A stretch of 64,000 nt of DNA from Gracilibacillus suaedae (GCF_017599345.1 NZ_JAGFVL010000057.1:1-64000), one strand, 5' to 3'; shown: positions 55,085-64,000, counted from the first letter of the stretch. Notes: generated from the sequence alone by a model not told the origin. Translations and numbers: made by a program.

Positions 55085-55101
55085 ATAATTGCAAAGATTT
55101 A

Positions 55102-55614
55102 TTAACTCGTGGGACCAATATAGGTGGACGATTGAATAGGGGATATTACTTGTTGCCACAATTGCTGGTTCATGCCGTAAGTGTATGCCATTATATCTGG
55201 AGGTGTTAATCGTAATATATCTGAACCTAGAATCACTTCAGGATTTGCTGCATCAAATATGGCTAACAAATGGGTTTGATCTAAAGTAGCTATTTCATAG
55301 TGCCACCAACCCTGAGGAACTTGGACAATCTGGCCTGGAGTAATAGGATAATGATGGAACTGCTTCGTATTAGGATTAAGTATTGAAACAATTGCTGCAC
55401 CACTTATGCAATAAACTAATTCTGCGGCATTTTGATGATAATGCGGTTCTACAATGTGATGATTACTTAGAAAAATATCGAGAAGGGACACGTTTTCTAA
55501 GCTATTCAACTGTTTCTGACCTGCGATGTTAATGTAATTCTGACTATTAGCGACGAAAAAAGGACTCTTGTTGACATCAAACTTAAATGATAACGGTGTT
55601 TGTTGATTTGCCAT
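55102..55614 (-). CDS. Cupin-domain protein
   Basis: The 170-residue protein has one cupin barrel (about residues 45-135). Motif 1 is PHYHQNAAELVYCISGAA, with two His and a Glu to bind metal; motif 2 is VPQGWWHYEIA. The C-terminal 30 residues are unstructured and end PIQSSTYIGPTS. Function could be an oxalate-decarboxylase-like or oxygenase-like reaction or a structural coat role; the sequence does not decide. Confidence 0.8.
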   Translation of the reverse strand: MANQQTPLSFKFDVNKSPFFVANSQNYINIAGQKQLNSLENVSLLDIFLSNHHIVEPHYHQNAAELVYCISGAAIVSILNPNTKQFHHYPITPGQIVQVPQGWWHYEIATLDQTHLLAIFDAANPEVILGSDILRLTPPDIMAYTYGMNQQLWQQVISPIQSSTYIGPTS

Positions 55615-55877
55615 TATGATTTCCCACCTTTCCTTATACCTTATGCAATAGCCTAGAAAGTGGTGATGCCATTATGATTTTGACTCATATCCCTATAAAC
55701 TGCGGCTTATTTCAACAATCAATTTAAAGCGGATATGGCTGCAATAATACGGCTAAGTGTTCACTTTCTCTATTGAAGTTTTCAAGTGAGCTTATTAATG
55801 GATGTGAGAATAATGGGAAGGATAGATCAGTACTTTCTAAAGGTTCCTTTCTTTTAGTATATTTGAGATAAAGTGTA

Positions 55878-56996
55878 TTACTGCAAATTATTCTTATACT
55901 TGCTCATTTTGTTTTTTACTACATTAATAATTACAAGTATTAATGGAATATATACTTGTAGAGGGAGGTGTACATAAGATGGGACAATTTCTAGACCGAT
56001 TTTCAAGTGCTGAGTCAGCCCCTCAGCCATAAAAATAGAAGCTGTAAGAAGGGCTCCTCCTGAGATCAGCAAATAATATTTTCGTTTATTTTTTTCTATT
56101 TGAATTAGTTTCTCAAAGCCATACATACCACCAAAATAGAAAATGGTGATCTTAAAATAAATGCCAATTATTAGTATAGCAAGAGCGATTGGATCTAAAC
56201 GCTGTATAATGTCAGCTATGTTTACTTTTGCAATTGCATCCATAAGAGGGAATTGTGATTCACTACTTAATGTCGGCCCTAATACACTTAGAATCAATGT
56301 CATCGTTAGCATTAGCAAGATACCACTGAATGTTAGAGCAGCAACTCCTATTTTAAAAAGTTTCTCCTTTTGATTTAGGAAAGGAAAAATCATGGTAAAT
56401 ACGATAATTTCTCCAAATGGGAATGTGAGGGTTAATGGAAATGCTGTTTTAATAACAGGCTCCCATCCTTTTTCAAGAACCGGTTGAAGATTCTCAATTT
56501 TGGGTAGTTGATCGATAAATACTAATAAAAAAAATGAAAATGCCAATATAATTAGCATGATAAAGAATATATTGCCAGCCCTTGCAATTACTTCTATTCC
56601 TAAATAATAACTGTACAATACTAACAGTACAATAATTAAATTCACAACAATTAAAGGTGTTTGATCAAGTGCTGTTGTAATGAGCAAATCTCCAAAATCA
56701 CGTAATACCCTACCTGCAATATAAAAGAAGTAGAGGATATAGATAATAGCAACAACTTTCCCAATGGGTTTCCCTAATATTTCTTCCAAATATTCGGTAA
56801 ACACATGATTAGGATATTGTTGAAATAGATAATAATACACAATAAAAAGAATGATTCCACCTATCAAAGCTAATAGTATTGCCAACCATGCATTTTGTTG
56901 CGCATCAAAACCTACACCCACGACAATGGAACTACCAACTTCAAAAAGGAAAATCAAAACAAACAATTGGTTTGCATTTATTTTATACGTTGTAAT
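55878..56996 (-). CDS. Germinant receptor B subunit, apparently with ATT start
   Basis: A ten-helix GerAB-type protein of 372 residues if it starts at the ATT codon at 56996. In this frame the residues before the TTG at 56966 read TYKINANQ and line up with KISDKQ and RISIHQ at the N termini of the two other GerB proteins here. AAGGGGTGA lies 6 bases before ATT, and a stop codon lies two codons upstream, so no ATG, GTG or TTG is available except the late TTG. It is last in the operon gerA-gerC-gerD-like-gerB, 124 bases after the small gene. Confidence 0.85.
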   Translation of the reverse strand: MTTYKINANQLFVLIFLFEVGSSIVVGVGFDAQQNAWLAILLALIGGIILFIVYYYLFQQYPNHVFTEYLEEILGKPIGKVVAIIYILYFFYIAGRVLRDFGDLLITTALDQTPLIVVNLIIVLLVLYSYYLGIEVIARAGNIFFIMLIILAFSFFLLVFIDQLPKIENLQPVLEKGWEPVIKTAFPLTLTFPFGEIIVFTMIFPFLNQKEKLFKIGVAALTFSGILLMLTMTLILSVLGPTLSSESQFPLMDAIAKVNIADIIQRLDPIALAILIIGIYFKITIFYFGGMYGFEKLIQIEKNKRKYYLLISGGALLTASIFMAEGLTQHLKIGLEIVPSYVHLPLQVYIPLILVIINVVKNKMSKYKNNLQ

Positions 56997-57120
56997 AAGC
57001 TATCACCCCTTAACATCCATTAACCATTATGCACGCTAATAAAAATATAAATAAGTCAAATCGCTAGAATCTGTTGAATAAAAATAATGGATTCAAAACT
57101 ATCTCGATTTTAGTATCCCA

Positions 57121-57354
57121 TTATTTTAGTAACGACATGACAAAATCACTTATAGGCTTATATATGAATATCAGTACATCAAGAGGGTTTAAGATATTCC
57201 AATTTAATTCTTTAGCTACGTTCAGGCCAATACCAATTACAAGTAGGATGGAAAATACCAATAGTTCTTTTTTTTCTTCTCTTCGCCAAATGGATGGTAC
57301 TTCCAATAAGATTAATATGAAGCCTATCAGGAAAACCACTATTATTACCCACAA
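57121..57354 (-). CDS. GerD-subunit-like small membrane protein
   Basis: The 77-residue protein has two transmembrane helices (about residues 3-20 and 31-48) separated by a charged loop EVPSIWRREEKKE. Size and shape fit the small D subunits encoded in some germinant-receptor operons. It begins 6 bases after the gerC stop on the same strand. Sequence identity to a known D subunit cannot be judged here. Confidence 0.7.
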   Translation of the reverse strand: MWVIIVVFLIGFILILLEVPSIWRREEKKELLVFSILLVIGIGLNVAKELNWNILNPLDVLIFIYKPISDFVMSLLK

Positions 57355-57360
57355 AAAGAA

Positions 57361-58566
57361 TCACTCCTTAATCTCCGGTATAATAGAATTACCAATTTTA
57401 CCTAATCGACGAATTTTTATATCAGCTTGCACTTGCACATCAAGGTCGGCAAAATGTGTTTCATTCCAGTCTTCTTTCAGTTTGTTCCAAGCTTTTGTGT
57501 CTGAACGATGCATAGCATCGCCAAACCCGAAAATATCTACAGAAAAATCTTCCTGTACAGCCTTTATGGTCTCTTTAACGGTATTAGAAATGTTATCTTC
57601 TATTCGTTTTTCTAATTCCTCTATCGTTTTTTGTTTTGATAAATCAATGTTACATTTTACCTCTCCCACATTGCCTTCAGACTGAATAATGATATCTACT
57701 TTAGGTGTATTTTTTTCCATCTTTGCTTCCATGTTTGTTTTAGACTGTATGATCTCAAAATTGAATTTCCCTTCTTTAGGACAACTAACATCTGTTACCG
57801 TATTATTTATGTTATCCATAATGAAGTTATAGCCCTTACTTTGGTCTCGATCTAACCACCCTACTAATTTATCTTTCTTAAATACAGCCATTTCGGAATA
57901 TCTCAAATGTGTTGAAGGAGGTATTTTTTCAAGGTTTTGCGTAGTTCCACCGATAGATGGATCGCCTTGAATCATAATACCGGTTAGCACAGGATTTTTC
58001 CCTTCTGTTACTAACATTTTAATTAATTCATCTAATGTCACGGCCGTTGTTGGAGCCCATACTTCCTCAGAAGTTTCTAGAGAGGAAATCATATTATTTG
58101 CTGGTATCTTCTCAATGGATGTTAAGATGGAGAGAACGTTTTCAGCACTTGTATCCTTGGCAATGACAATATAAAAATCAGTTCGGAATTCATGATCCCG
58201 AGAAACAAAATCTAACACGTCACTTATTCCTTCTCTAGCTAAGGCTTCTCCAATTACTAGGACACGAAGATGAGAATGATATAATTTCCTAGGGCTTTCC
58301 CTAGTTATTTCACGCACGCCTTCAAAGACTGTATCTTCTGTTGCAGTAAATAGTTCTACAGGTGCACCAAAAGAAGGGCCAGCTGTTTTTGATTCAATTT
58401 GGCCTGGTATAACGATTTGGGTTGATACTTTGTAAAGATCTTCTTCTTTGTCAATTCCTTCGCCTACACTTATGGCAAGTTCATTTAGTTCGCGGCGATT
58501 CCAGCAACCAGTAATAAATAGAAATAAGATACTTATAATCATGAATATAATTATTTTCTTGGTCAT
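57361..58566 (-). CDS. Germinant receptor C subunit, Ger(x)C lipoprotein (second operon)
   Basis: The 401-residue lipoprotein has lipobox FITGC (Cys21) followed by WNRRELNELAISVGEGID. The Ger(x)C family C-terminal segment DIFGFGDAMHRSDTKAWNKLKEDW corresponds to DFFGFSNILKEKHYDDWKKIKDNW in the first operon. It follows gerA by 14 bases. AAGGGGG upstream of the ATG serves as ribosome site. Confidence 0.94.
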   Translation of the reverse strand: MTKKIIIFMIISILFLFITGCWNRRELNELAISVGEGIDKEEDLYKVSTQIVIPGQIESKTAGPSFGAPVELFTATEDTVFEGVREITRESPRKLYHSHLRVLVIGEALAREGISDVLDFVSRDHEFRTDFYIVIAKDTSAENVLSILTSIEKIPANNMISSLETSEEVWAPTTAVTLDELIKMLVTEGKNPVLTGIMIQGDPSIGGTTQNLEKIPPSTHLRYSEMAVFKKDKLVGWLDRDQSKGYNFIMDNINNTVTDVSCPKEGKFNFEIIQSKTNMEAKMEKNTPKVDIIIQSEGNVGEVKCNIDLSKQKTIEELEKRIEDNISNTVKETIKAVQEDFSVDIFGFGDAMHRSDTKAWNKLKEDWNETHFADLDVQVQADIKIRRLGKIGNSIIPEIKE

Positions 58567-58580
58567 CTAGCAACCCCCTT

Positions 58581-60161
58581 TTATTTTTTAGATGGTGGTT
58601 TTGGAGAAGGGCTTTGTTCACGGTTGATATTTTGTTGATTAACCAACCGAGGTCGGGTAGACAATCTCCAAAGAGGAAGCCTGAAAAGAGAATCTTTTTG
58701 ATCTGGAACATTGAATGGGCCAAAGGGACTCATATAAGGTATGCCGAATGAACGAATACTACATAAATGAAGGATTAGCCCAATAAATGCTGCAGTAATC
58801 CCAAATAATCCAAATGATGCTGCTAGCCCCATAAACAAGAAACGTATCAATCGTATCGAAATACTCATATTGTGTGCAGGTATGACAAAACTAGCAATTG
58901 CAGTTATTGCTACAATTATGACCATTGCAGCTGATATAAATCCTGCTTCTACTGCGGCTGTTCCAATTACTAATGTTCCAACGATGGATATGGCTTGTCC
59001 AACTGCCTTAGGCATTCTTATGCCACCTTCTCGCAATATTTCAAATGTTATTTCCATCAATAACGCTTCAACAAAAGCAGGAAAAGGAACACCTTCTCGT
59101 TGGGCTGCTAAACTAATCAGAAGTGGTGTCGGAATCATTTCCTGATGATAAGTAGTAATAGCAATAAATAACGACGGAGCGAGTAAAGTGATAAAAAAGC
59201 AGGCTATACGAAGAAAGCGAATGAATGTACTAAAATCCCATCGTTGATAGTGATCTTCTGCAGCTTGAAAGAACTGGATAAATAATGAAGGAACCACAAG
59301 AACGAAGGGAGTGCCATTTACTAAAATTGCTACCCGTCCCTCTAGAAGACAGGCGGAAACAACATCAGGCCGTTCCGTATTGTATATAGTAGGAAATGGA
59401 GAGAATGTCTTGTCTTGAATTAATTCCTCAATATAATTACTTTCCAATAGTCCGTCAATATTTATTTTGCTAAGACGTGCTCTCACTTCCTCTAACACTT
59501 TTTCGTTGACAATACCTTTAATGAACATAATAGAAACTTGTGTTTGGGTAACTTCTCCAATTTTTCTTGTCTCAATCCTAAGATTAGGACTGTTTATCTT
59601 TCGGCGAATCAATGCCGTGTTTGTTCTTAAAGTTTCGGTAAAGCCTTCCTTTGGTCCTCTAACTACGGTTTCTTGACTAGGTTCTGTTACATTCCGATAA
59701 TTCTCATTAGTAAGCCCAATAGTAAATCCCTTTGTAAATCCATCGACTAGGATAATCACGTAGCCAGAAGCAAGTGAAGAAACTAAAGATTCATAATCAG
59801 ATACATCTTGAATATCACCAACAGCAATAGTAGAATCTTTTATTACGGTCAATAAATCTTGCTTTGAATGAATACTTTCATCCTCTTGAAAATCAAACAT
59901 TAATGGTTCGATTATAAAGTCACTTACTCTTTCAGTATCGACAAGCCCTTCTATATAAAAAATACCTATATTTATATCTTCTTCTTTCCCAACGCTAATT
60001 TTTCTTACGACGAAATCATCACTATTACCTAATGTTTCATTGAGATGCTTTATACTTTCTTCTAAGGATGAAATGATTGACTTCTTTTGCTTTTGATCTA
60101 AAGTTTTAGAATTTAAATCTTTCGTTTTCTTTTTGATTAGTTTTTGGATACGTCGTCGCAT
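58581..60161 (-). CDS. Germinant receptor A subunit, GerAA type (second operon)
   Basis: The 526-residue protein has a basic N terminus (MRRRIQKLIKKKTKDL), a cytosolic domain and four to five C-terminal membrane helices. Family motifs are VVRGPKEGFTETLRTNTALIRRKI, TFSPFPTIYNTERPDVVSACLLEGRVAILVNGTPF and GVPFPAFVEALLMEITFEILREGG. The start is the ATG at 60161 with GAAAGGTGA upstream; an in-frame ATG at 60212 would lie at the predicted transcription start. The C terminus is Pro/Ser-rich. Confidence 0.94.
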   Translation of the reverse strand: MRRRIQKLIKKKTKDLNSKTLDQKQKKSIISSLEESIKHLNETLGNSDDFVVRKISVGKEEDINIGIFYIEGLVDTERVSDFIIEPLMFDFQEDESIHSKQDLLTVIKDSTIAVGDIQDVSDYESLVSSLASGYVIILVDGFTKGFTIGLTNENYRNVTEPSQETVVRGPKEGFTETLRTNTALIRRKINSPNLRIETRKIGEVTQTQVSIMFIKGIVNEKVLEEVRARLSKINIDGLLESNYIEELIQDKTFSPFPTIYNTERPDVVSACLLEGRVAILVNGTPFVLVVPSLFIQFFQAAEDHYQRWDFSTFIRFLRIACFFITLLAPSLFIAITTYHQEMIPTPLLISLAAQREGVPFPAFVEALLMEITFEILREGGIRMPKAVGQAISIVGTLVIGTAAVEAGFISAAMVIIVAITAIASFVIPAHNMSISIRLIRFLFMGLAASFGLFGITAAFIGLILHLCSIRSFGIPYMSPFGPFNVPDQKDSLFRLPLWRLSTRPRLVNQQNINREQSPSPKPPSKK

Positions 60162-60216
60162 AGCTTCACCTTTCTTTATCTCTCTCATAGCCCGAATATT
60201 TTCCAGTAGCAAAAAA

Positions 60217-60246
60217 TAGTATGTCTCTAATCATTAAGATTATTCC
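60217..60246 (-). promoter_or_regulatory. Sigma-G-like promoter of the second ger operon
   Basis: On the minus strand GGAATA (60246-60241), 17 bases, CATACTA (60223-60217). The -10 is identical to the sigma-G consensus CATACTA and the -35 differs from TGAATA at one base. Transcription would start near 60210, about 50 bases before the gerA ATG. Confidence 0.75.
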
Positions 60247-60388
60247 CTTTTTATTGAATTCTGCTAGCAATATGTTACATATCTGAATAAATGATTAAAA
60301 AAGCAATTCATGTTAATGATACATATAAGTAGGCACTTCTAAAGAGAGGATAAACAAATTCTTAAAATATACAGTAAAGGAGAAAGCA

Positions 60389-61486
60389 ATGCATTATAAC
60401 AGCCATAGAATTAGTATTCACCAATTTACTATACTGGTCATTATTTATGTTATTGGAGATGCTATCTTAATAATGCCATCTATCATTGCTCTTGAAGCGA
60501 AGAAGGATGCTTGGATTGCAGCAGTTTTTAGTTTGATTATTGGTCTGATAATAGTAATGGTCTACTATGGTATTAGTAAAATTTCTCCTAATTTAACTAT
60601 CATCGAATTAAATAGAAAGGTGATGGGGAAATTTATCGGCACCTGTATTTCCTTCTTATATTTATCCTATTCCTTTTTATATGCAGCCGTGGCATTAAGG
60701 GAAGTTGGTGATTTTATCACAACAGAAGTACTACCTGATACTCCAATTGAAGCTATTCACCTTTTATTCCTAATAATCGTTCTTATGGCTACTCGACTTG
60801 GTCTTGAAACTATGGCACGCTGTGTAGAAATTTTTTATCCTTATATCTTTTTGTTGCTAATAATAATTATTATTCCTTTAATTCCTCAAATTAATTTGGA
60901 GAATATTCAGCCAACAATGGAAGAAGGGGTGCAACCAATTGTTCGTGCCTCGTTAACATTTATTACATACCCCTTTGTCGAACTTGTCCTGTTTATGATG
61001 TTTTTTCCTTACGTTAATGAAAAAGCCAAAATAAAGAAGAATTTATTTCGTGGAGTTTTGGTTGGTGGAATTGTGTTAGTTGTTTTTACAACCTTAACCA
61101 TTTTAGTTCTTGGGTATGAACAGACATCAAGATATATGTATCCGGGTTACCTGTTAGCTCAAAAAATTAATGTCGGAGATTTTATTACAAGGGTTGAAAT
61201 TGTAATTGCAGGAATATGGTTTATTACTATTTTCTTTAGGATGACTATTTATCTTTATTTTACTTGTCATGGTTTAGCACAAGCACTTAATCTTAAGGAT
61301 TATAGACCAACTGTTTATCCCCTTGGACTAATTATGTTTGTCCTGTCTCTTATTATTTCGCCTAATATTACGTATATAAATGAAATGAGTTCTATTTGGC
61401 CGTTCTATGATTTTACGATTGGGTTGTTTTTGCCATTGTTATTGGTGTTAGTAGCTTTAATAAGGAAAAAGTTCCGTGGACTATGA
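60389..61486 (+). CDS. Extra germinant receptor B subunit (divergent)
   Basis: The 365-residue, ten-helix GerAB-type protein begins RISIHQFTILVIIYVIGDAILIMP and has the TFITYPFVELVLFMMFFPYV stretch near residue 193. It stands alone, divergent from the second ger operon, with AAAGGAGAAAG before the ATG. No A or C gene accompanies it, so it would have to join subunits from another operon. A poor sigma-G-like pair TGAATA (60284-60289) and CATGTTA (60309-60315) with a 19-base spacer lies upstream. Confidence 0.92.
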   Translation: MHYNSHRISIHQFTILVIIYVIGDAILIMPSIIALEAKKDAWIAAVFSLIIGLIIVMVYYGISKISPNLTIIELNRKVMGKFIGTCISFLYLSYSFLYAAVALREVGDFITTEVLPDTPIEAIHLLFLIIVLMATRLGLETMARCVEIFYPYIFLLLIIIIIPLIPQINLENIQPTMEEGVQPIVRASLTFITYPFVELVLFMMFFPYVNEKAKIKKNLFRGVLVGGIVLVVFTTLTILVLGYEQTSRYMYPGYLLAQKINVGDFITRVEIVIAGIWFITIFFRMTIYLYFTCHGLAQALNLKDYRPTVYPLGLIMFVLSLIISPNITYINEMSSIWPFYDFTIGLFLPLLLVLVALIRKKFRGL

Positions 61487-61618
61487 ATGTTGTAGCTCTA
61501 TTTCTATAATCCAGTCATTCATTAAATCAAAATAGAGAGGGGAGAATTTACTGGCAGTTATGAAGACATTACTTATCTTCATTTCGAAATAGTGTAGTAG
61601 TAAAAATAGAATAGCCAT

Positions 61619-61673
61619 CATGCAGAAAGACATTGGAACAATCGTTCATTGATTGTTCCAATGTCTTTGCATG
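61619..61673. terminator. Long hairpin over the 3' end of the permease gene
   Basis: AAGACATTGGAACAATC (61627-61643) and GATTGTTCCAATGTCTT (61651-61667) are 17-bp perfect arms with a 7-base loop; GCAT/ATGC extends them. The loop holds the permease stop codon and the right arm codes its last residues. T-runs are poor on both strands. Confidence 0.65.
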
Positions 61674-62977
61674 ATCAAAGTTACGGTACCAATGAGAAAT
61701 AGAAATAACAAACTAATCCAAAAACCAGGACGGATGCTTGTATCCATTAGTGTCCCCGATACTGCTGCCACAATAAACAGTAGGCCAACACATGCGATCA
61801 CCTTATTTAACAGCTTTATTCCCTTTAAAACATTCCATGATGAAAGGATGATAAATGCCCAATTAAATAGCAGTAATATTCCAGCAGCTGTTGTAATATA
61901 TTCGTAAATCTTTTCCGGTAATAATAATGCTGTAATAACCGAAGCTGCTAAGCCAATTGTGGCAAGTAATAAAGAAGGAACAGGCAATTCTTTAAATTTT
62001 TTTAGTTTCTTCGAAAAAAGCTTTGGTGCGTCTCCATCCTTTGCCAATGTTACTAATAAAGTAACGACTCCAAATAATGCTGCAGTCATCGTAGAAAAGC
62101 CAGCGACAATGATGCCTGCGTTAAAAACATGTGGAAAAAATGGTAGTGCATAATCGGCTAAAGCTGTTACAAAAGGTGATTCACTTGGGTCGAATTTGTC
62201 AACTGGAGCCATGATTACTGCCAGACAAAGGGAGATAATGTAGATAATAGCGAGTAATCCTAACATGACTTTTCCGGTTTTTGGCGCATCTTCTTTTTTC
62301 TTCAACCGGATTGCCATTAACCCGATGACTTCAATACCACCAAAAGCATAGAAAGCATATATTAATGATGCCCAAAATCCTTTATATCCGCCGGTAAAAG
62401 TATTACCAAAGTTAGTTGGAATGCCTGGCTCGGAGTCTGATCCACCCGGAATTCCGCCAGCTAGTGCAATGGTGGCAATAATAATAAACATAATAATCGC
62501 AGCGGTTTTAATCACTGCTAAAAAATCTTCAATACGGTCAAACCCTCGTGTGCCTAGTAATATGACCAAAATAGAAAGTGTCGCATAAATAGCCGCAAAC
62601 ACCCATAGCGGAATATTAGGAAACCATGCTTTTGTAAGAATAGCCAAGGCAATTAATTGACTGCCCATTATTAATATGCTCGAACACCAATAATTCCAAC
62701 CACAGCTAAAGCCAGCCCACTTACCAAATGCTTTTTCCGCATAATAGCAAAAAGAACCTTCCTGAGGATCAGCAGCTGACATTTTTGCTAATAAATTAAA
62801 GACAATATAGGTGCCGATAGCCGCGATCAAAAAAGAAAAAACGATTGAAGGACCGGTAAGTTTGATTCCAATACTCGAACCAAGAAAATAGCCTGTTCCA
62901 ATCGTACATCCGACTCCGGTCAGGGCTAATTGCCACCAAGCTATTTTCTTTTCAGATGAAGATGATGATTCACTCAC
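61646..62977 (-). CDS. APC-family amino acid permease
   Basis: The 443-residue permease has twelve hydrophobic segments. The APC substrate-site motif is GVGCTIGTGYFLGSSIGIKLTGPS at residues 21-44 (G-S/T-x-I-G-x-G), with AYAFYAFGGIEVIGLMAIRLKK-like sequence near residue 215. It imports an amino acid, unspecified. The start is a GTG at 62977. It is followed on the same strand by nothing in the operon; the LysE-type gene lies 56 bases upstream and may be co-transcribed. Confidence 0.9.
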   Translation of the reverse strand: MSESSSSSEKKIAWWQLALTGVGCTIGTGYFLGSSIGIKLTGPSIVFSFLIAAIGTYIVFNLLAKMSAADPQEGSFCYYAEKAFGKWAGFSCGWNYWCSSILIMGSQLIALAILTKAWFPNIPLWVFAAIYATLSILVILLGTRGFDRIEDFLAVIKTAAIIMFIIIATIALAGGIPGGSDSEPGIPTNFGNTFTGGYKGFWASLIYAFYAFGGIEVIGLMAIRLKKKEDAPKTGKVMLGLLAIIYIISLCLAVIMAPVDKFDPSESPFVTALADYALPFFPHVFNAGIIVAGFSTMTAALFGVVTLLVTLAKDGDAPKLFSKKLKKFKELPVPSLLLATIGLAASVITALLLPEKIYEYITTAAGILLLFNWAFIILSSWNVLKGIKLLNKVIACVGLLFIVAAVSGTLMDTSIRPGFWISLLFLFLIGTVTLIMQRHWNNQ

Positions 62978-63033
62978 ACAACATTCTCCTTATCCAATTA
63001 TACTAAACCATGTTTAGTATGAGATAAGGTGAT

Positions 63034-63651
63034 CTAAAATATGAGTAGAATGGCTTGATAACCAAAATAAATGGCAAAACCAATTAAGGAAAGGCCTGTA
63101 ACGACAGAAATCATCTTCAAGGTTTTCTCTGACAATAAACGACGAGATCCACTGGAGATAAGAGCCATTGACACATCCCAGATCATGACGCCGAGCATAA
63201 TTGCTGAACTGTACCAAAACAAATGAAGTGTATCATATTTATCGATTGTGTTAGCTAGTACGGATCCATAAATCCCTAACCAAAACAAAATCGAGAGCGG
63301 ATTGCTGATGGAAATCAGAAATCCAGAAGTAAAGGTCTTTCGTAATGAATCACGTTCCTCTCTTAATTGGACAGATTGTGTGGAAACCATACTTTCAATA
63401 CCTGTATACAAGAGAACAAATGCACCAAACGACCATAAGAATGTCTTCATAAAAGGAGTTTCTAAAAAATGGACAACCCCAAAATAAACAGCAAGAATAA
63501 AAAATAACTCTGCTATAATGGAACCTAATCCGATCATCCATGAATGCAGGAAGCCATTTTTAATTCCTTGATTAATTTGTGCCGCATTAATTGGACCAAG
63601 TGGTGCGGCTAAAGATAAGCCGAGAAACATATAACTAAGAAAAATTGTCAA
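63034..63651 (-). CDS. LysE/RhtB-family amino acid exporter
   Basis: The 205-residue protein has six hydrophobic segments and the family N-terminal motif LGLSLAAPLGPINAAQINQGIKNG, followed by a GLGSIIAELFFILAVYFG segment. LysE-type proteins export basic or other amino acids or related metabolites. The start is a TTG at 63651 with GGGAGTGA 7 bases upstream. It lies 56 bases before the amino acid permease gene on the same strand. Confidence 0.9.
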   Translation of the reverse strand: MTIFLSYMFLGLSLAAPLGPINAAQINQGIKNGFLHSWMIGLGSIIAELFFILAVYFGVVHFLETPFMKTFLWSFGAFVLLYTGIESMVSTQSVQLREERDSLRKTFTSGFLISISNPLSILFWLGIYGSVLANTIDKYDTLHLFWYSSAIMLGVMIWDVSMALISSGSRRLLSEKTLKMISVVTGLSLIGFAIYFGYQAILLIF

Positions 63652-63745
63652 CTGCTTTCACTCCCCCATCATTCGATAACAAAGCTTGTACCATTACTAT
63701 TCTATTTATAGAAAATAAAGATATGAGCAAAAGGAGATGTCATTC

Positions 63746-64000
63746 ATGTATGTCACAATCGAAATAGCTTATATATCACCAAAAGGAATTCGCACGACAT
63801 TTTTTTCAGAGGATATCGATGCAGAAATGGCACTGGAGATTGCTAATGATTTTGAAAAATGGAATCGTACCGAGTCAATAGATTTTTTTGATCATCAAGG
63901 TAATCGCTGGGATAAAAAAGAACTGATCGCATATACCAAGGAAATAGTAACAGAACCACATCATGTTACCGTATTTTTTGACGCGGGATATGATTTAGAA
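63746..64000 (+). CDS. Hypothetical protein, cut by the window end
   Basis: An open frame with AAAGGAGATG 6 bases before ATG at 63746 runs to the end of the window (85 codons). It begins MYVTIEIAYISPKGIRTTFF and is acidic, with no hydrophobic segment. The pattern of an FEKWNRTESIDFFDHQGN stretch looks like a small conserved Bacillaceae protein, but I do not recognise it. The true length is unknown. Confidence 0.65.
   Translation, partial: MYVTIEIAYISPKGIRTTFFSEDIDAEMALEIANDFEKWNRTESIDFFDHQGNRWDKKELIAYTKEIVTEPHHVTVFFDAGYDLE

Noticed and set aside
57074-57685. 203-codon open frame on the plus strand
   Set aside because: Antisense to the GerD-like and gerC genes, both well supported; Ser/Ile-rich translation without a start signal.

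Overview
The window is a chromosomal segment of a low-G+C, endospore-forming Bacillaceae bacterium. Two germinant-receptor operons, a YheC/D-type ATP-grasp protein and coat-like proteins show that it forms spores. The gene order thiL-tsaE-tsaB-rimI-tsaD / ydiF / rex / ydiK-ydiL / groES-groEL matches Bacillus subtilis, without moaC, tatAy and tatCy. Base composition and the dispersed repeats resemble the Oceanobacillus/Gracilibacillus/Virgibacillus group, but genus cannot be fixed from the sequence alone.

Layout: 1-460 is the end of an rRNA operon (5S rRNA, initiator tRNA-Met, tRNA-Asp, terminator). 879-10747 is the conserved housekeeping block: the t6A-tRNA genes, a cluster of DnaA-box-like sites between tsaD and the ABC-F gene, a Rex-type operator in front of rex, and a CIRCE operator in front of groESL. 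10952-32400 is mainly carbohydrate use: a LicR-type regulator with a cellobiose/beta-glucoside PTS and 6-phospho-beta-glucosidase; a 23S rRNA methyltransferase; levansucrase and a levanase-type GH32 enzyme, preceded on the same strand by a YesM/YesN-type two-component system and a solute-binding lipoprotein with no transporter genes; two unfamiliar membrane proteins; and a gluconate locus (gntP, short-type gnd, divergent RpiR regulator).

32656-48135 holds a cupin, a chemoreceptor, an ATP-grasp protein, biotin genes (bioB, bioY with a BirA-type operator), two sodium/solute symporter modules on either side of a LytS/LytR-type sensor pair, an EamA exporter and a DUF3231 protein. 48623-61486 is the germination region: gerA-gerB-gerC plus a tiny membrane gene; gerA-gerC-gerD-like-gerB, whose gerB appears to begin at an ATT codon; and a divergent extra gerB. 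A sigma-G-like promoter precedes the second gerA. A 56-residue Tyr/Pro-rich coat-like protein lies between them. The window ends with an APC permease, a LysE-type exporter and a truncated gene.

The intergenic regions are rich in dispersed repeats: a family starting around TAAACGTCTGT (four copies), a long palindromic family around CCACTTCCCTTTCC (three copies), a MITE-like element with terminal inverted repeats plus a half copy, a shared 27-base unit, and a chemoreceptor gene relic. No CRISPR array, prophage or intact transposase gene was seen.
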